Assembly: GCA_017654935.2 (NCBI GenBank)
Contig: CM065686.1
Location: forward strand, 30,851,091 to 30,915,090
Length of the DNA: 64,000 bases
Reading direction: 5' to 3'
DNA from: Phymorhynchus buccinoides
Lineage: Eukaryota; Mollusca; Gastropoda; Neogastropoda; Raphitomidae
This document shows, in pieces, positions 61,222 to 64,000 of this stretch. The notes beneath the pieces were generated by a model that did no database searches, was not told where the DNA came from, and saw only the letters and a program-made list of their open reading frames with translations. Position numbers and translations under genes: made by a program. Each line of letters starts with the position of its first letter. Position 1 is the first letter of the stretch.

Positions 61222-61555
61222 AAAAACACACAACTGAAACAGACTGCAACGTCACTGGAACATACAACAAACAAACAACTGAAGCAGACTGCAACGTCAC
61301 TGGAACATACAACAAACAAACAACTGAAACAGACTGCAACGTCACTGGAACATACAACAAACAAACAACTGAAACAGACTGCAACGTCACTGGAACATAC
61401 AACAAACAAACAACTGAAACAGACTGCAACGTCACTGGAACATACAACAAACAAACAACTGAAACAGACTGCAACGTCACTGGAACATACAACAAACAAA
61501 CAACTGAAACAGACTGCAACGTCACTGGAACATACAACAAACAAACAACTACACG
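61222..61555. repeat. 45-bp satellite, ~7.5 units
   Basis: caactgaaacagactgcaac + gtcactggaacatacaacaa + acaaa, nearly identical units. The period is divisible by three, which produces long Cys/Val open frames on the minus strand. Confidence 0.95.
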
Positions 61556-62104
61556 ACAAGTGCAAAGTGACGTTATTTTATTCACAAGACACAAAAGCAA
61601 AACTGCTAGATATTTCGGCGAATGCGCCTTTATCAACATAGACAAACAAGAAAACAGCAAATATAGCAAAAGGAGCAAAAAGCAGACAACAAAAGGAGCA
61701 AAAAGTCAAAAAGATACAAAAAACTATAATTTTTACAATGTTATAAAAAAACCAAGCAAATAAAACCCCACTGTACAAATACATATATTTCATCCGATTC
61801 GTGCAAGGGGATTATACAAATAGTGAACGAAACGAGCAGTGTTTCGTCGTCTTTTATGCCTCGCAACTGCCGCAGTTGTCCAGAGAATGTTAGGACTGAA
61901 ATTGGATGGGAGAGTCTACCCCTTAATGTAAGGGGAACAAATGACGATTTGCAAGTCGCAAGAATGAAACGGGCTACGAATGCAATATGAATGTGAAGAA
62001 AACAATCTCCCGTAGATTATGATTATATGGAATGCATTCTCTAATGTATTCATTTTCATGGAGATGTGTGGTGAGGATACGTAAACCAGTCTGTTGGAAA
62101 TGTT

Positions 62105-62203
62105 TGTACGAATGGTGAGTGAAAAGCGCATTGAGTTGCTTAGCAAGATTATGCACTATATAAGCATTATTAATTATTACTATTATTATTATTATTATTA
62201 TTA
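62105..62203 (+). mobile_element. SINE 3' end with (ATT)n tail
   Basis: tgagttgcttagcaagatta, then tgcactatataagcattatt and (ATT)n resemble the end of the element at 4257-4847. No tRNA-like head was seen upstream. Confidence 0.45.
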
Positions 62204-62375
62204 GAGTCACAATTGTAAGGATTGCTAAGCAAACATGCACGTAGACCTTTTCGTGGCCAAGAAGGAACAGAACTTTAGTTTTTTCCCACTTTCTTTAATT
62301 ATTTTTAGTTTTTGAAAAATAATTTAAAACTGTAAACGCGGAAAAACGAAGTAGCCGTCTTGCAGACCAACATTA

Positions 62376-62620
62376 GGCGTTCAAGACTGCGCTTGGTCAT
62401 CTCCAAACATGGAACACTCCATTTTTAGTAAAGTTTTATGTTTTGTGTGTATTTGACGGTTTAAGGTTTTGGTTAGGGTTAGGGTTAGGGCTAGAGTCAG
62501 TTTAATTTCAGATTGAATGGCTAAAAGATACACATTCTAAAGTTTCGCTGAAAACCGACATTGTCACGCGAATGGCGTCACTTTCCATACTTGGAGATGA
62601 CCAAGTGCAGCATTGAACGT
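62376..62620. mobile_element. ~240-bp inverted-repeat element in copy B
   Basis: The left arm (gttcaagactgcgcttggtc, atctccaaacatggaa) is mirrored at 62583-62618 (ttccatacttggagatgacc, aagtgcagcattgaac), about 36 bp with few mismatches. The interior holds a telomere-like ggttagggttagggttaggg at 62471-62490. The counterpart in copy A (49480-49500) has only the left-arm end. Confidence 0.6.
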
Positions 62621-62864
62621 CTTGTCAGACCAACACAAAGGAACTCCCTCATCAGATTGACTGTAAGTGTAACCCCATCTCTTTTGCATCTTCCTCCCTC
62701 TCCCTTTCTCTCTGTTTACCCCCCTCTTCATCCCCATGAGGAGGAATTTCATGACCATCTGTCCAACCGTCTGTGTGGAAAGGTGAATCGAGGGCGCAGC
62801 TTGGCACGTGATATATGGCATAATGTGGCCGATTAGGTAACGTACATATTATGTAGGCCTATGT

Positions 62865-63040
62865 GCGCGCGCTCAGCACACTACACAAACGCGCACACTC
62901 GCATGCGCGCACACACACACATACACACGTGCATGCGCGCACACACACACACACACACGCGTGCATGCGCACACACATACACCACACTACACTTCACACA
63001 CACACACGCGCGCGTGCGCACACACACACACACACCACAC

Positions 63041-63077
<37 letters not shown>

Positions 63078-63101
63078 ACGCACACGCAACACACAACACA
63101 C

Positions 63102-63150
<49 letters not shown>

Positions 63151-63152
63151 GC
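62865..63152. repeat. (AC)n/(GC)n compound microsatellite
   Basis: AC blocks separated by short gcgcgc and gcatgcgcgc stretches. Confidence 0.9.
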
Positions 63153-63704
63153 GCGTTGGTAACCAGCTCGGGACTAACCACTGGGACCACGAACGTATCT
63201 GGGACTGGGACTGAAAATCAAGGGCGCTCACTACACGTGAAAGCCTTCTCATAAAAATGAAATGAAAACACACCTACCAAAATAAAAAGCTATGTGGCCA
63301 CTGCAACTAGGGTTATTAACGCCCTTGACAGCGAGAGTCAAGCCCTTGTTGGTCAGAATCGAAAAGGGAAGGCAGCCATTTAATGGCCTCAAATAGGGTT
63401 ATTGGCGAGATGTATTCCCTTGTTTGGTCAGTACTCAAGCATCTACCAAGGGCATTCACTCTAGCAAAATGTGGTTGTTGCAGTGGCCAATAGAGGGCAG
63501 CTTAAAAATAAACAATTGAAAAGAAGAAGAGATCAATAGGATATGAAATAGACAAGGAAAATGAACACCATCTTACATCAAAAGCAGTTTTGAGATTAAT
63601 TTGATTAAACAAAAGTAACTACAAGAAAAAGAAGAAAGAAGAAGGTGAAAAAAATGTATCAGAACGTTGGGGTAAAGCAGAGTAACGTAGGCCTAGTGGA
63701 AAAC

Positions 63705-63945
63705 AGTAAGAGAAACATTCAGACTTTTGTGAAAATAAAAACAATGAAAAACTGTAAAAACAACAACCTAACATTTCAGACTTTTGTGGAAATAAAAACA
63801 TAACGAAAAGCGGTAAAAGAAACATTTAAGACTTTTGTGAGAAAAAAACAACATCATGAAAAACGGTAAATGAAACATTTCAGACTTTTATGGAAGTGTG
63901 CGTGTGTGTGTGTGGCGCGCGCGCGCGCGCGCGCGTGTGTGTGTT
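63705..63945. repeat. Copy-B version of the aaacatttcagac minisatellite
   Basis: Three to four units followed by a short (GT)n and (CG)n instead of copy A's long (GT)n. Confidence 0.8.
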
Positions 63946-64000
63946 GTTTTAATACAAGTTGTACTGTAGGATTGTCACTTTCCATCTTGAGTGTCGAAAG

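Larger units (their letters stand above)
54880..64000. repeat. Segmental duplication, copy B (continues past window end)
   Basis: Direct-orientation partner of 36490-49950. The last bases of the window still match copy A at about 49900-49950, so the right boundary lies outside. Copy B carries private insertions at 55033-55257, 57950-58790, 59063-59326, 59860-61045 and 62392-63650, but lacks copy A's MITE, its intron expansion and its minisatellite expansion. Confidence 0.8.

Noticed and set aside
61222..61555. CRISPR-like regularity
   Set aside because: Head-to-tail satellite without spacers.
61208..61678. Cys/Val-rich minus-strand frames of 115-156 codons
   Set aside because: Produced by the 45-bp satellite, whose period is a multiple of three.
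62471..62490. Chromosome end or telomere
   Set aside because: Only three to four hexamers, flanked by ordinary sequence and inside an inverted-repeat element.

Overview
The window is nuclear DNA of an animal, most likely a gastropod or other mollusc. It has no operons or bacterial signals. It has spliced genes with GT..AG introns and non-LTR retrotransposon fragments. It also has SINE-like ends of the 'cactatataagc + (ATT)n' type seen in molluscs, many short terminal-inverted-repeat (TIR) elements, and an extraordinary load of (CT/GA)n, (AC/GT)n and poly-C/poly-G tracts. Assignment to a mollusc is an inference from repeat style, not a database result.

Only two convincing protein genes are present, both on the minus strand: F-box genes A (CDS 37911-39371) and B (CDS 55773-57308). 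They are paralogues in a tandem segmental duplication. Copy A covers about 36.5-49.95 kb and copy B about 54.9 kb to the window end, where it still continues. Each gene has a single coding exon preceded by an intron in the 5' UTR. The first exons end at 47315 (A) and 57709 (B). The homologous intron is 323 bp in B but 7866 bp in A, where it has filled with repeats. Transposons present in one copy and absent from the other give empty sites that define several element families.

Layout. 0-8 kb: unique AT-rich DNA, (CT)n/(AC)n tracts, a 54-57 bp minisatellite open in several frames (2.05-2.98 kb), a mangled tRNA-type SINE and a TGTCTGCC minisatellite. 8-16 kb: a hairpin-forming satellite (9.0-9.94 kb) interrupted by a 147-bp TIR element, very long CT and C runs, and a fold-back structure centred at 14851 next to a 58-bp palindromic satellite (15.6-15.9 kb). 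16-32 kb: unique DNA with dispersed TIR elements, SINE-like copies, a MITE with two nested retroposed inserts (19.9-20.4 kb), a composite satellite (24.4-25.4 kb) and a 'caaggtcaaggtca' repeat pair (25.7-27.9 kb). 32-36 kb: a 75-nt poly-G, a long poly-C and a decayed reverse transcriptase. 36.5-50 kb: duplication copy A. 50-54.9 kb: tandem GACCTTGACC repeats, a GATA-flanked inverted repeat, GA tracts up to about 190 bp and a near-perfect hairpin MITE. 54.9-64 kb: duplication copy B with a SINE cluster and further TIR insertions.

No rRNA, intact tRNA, CRISPR or complete transposase gene was found. Most open frames are translations of microsatellites and satellites. All coordinates and homologies come from reading the sequence by eye; percent identities are approximate.
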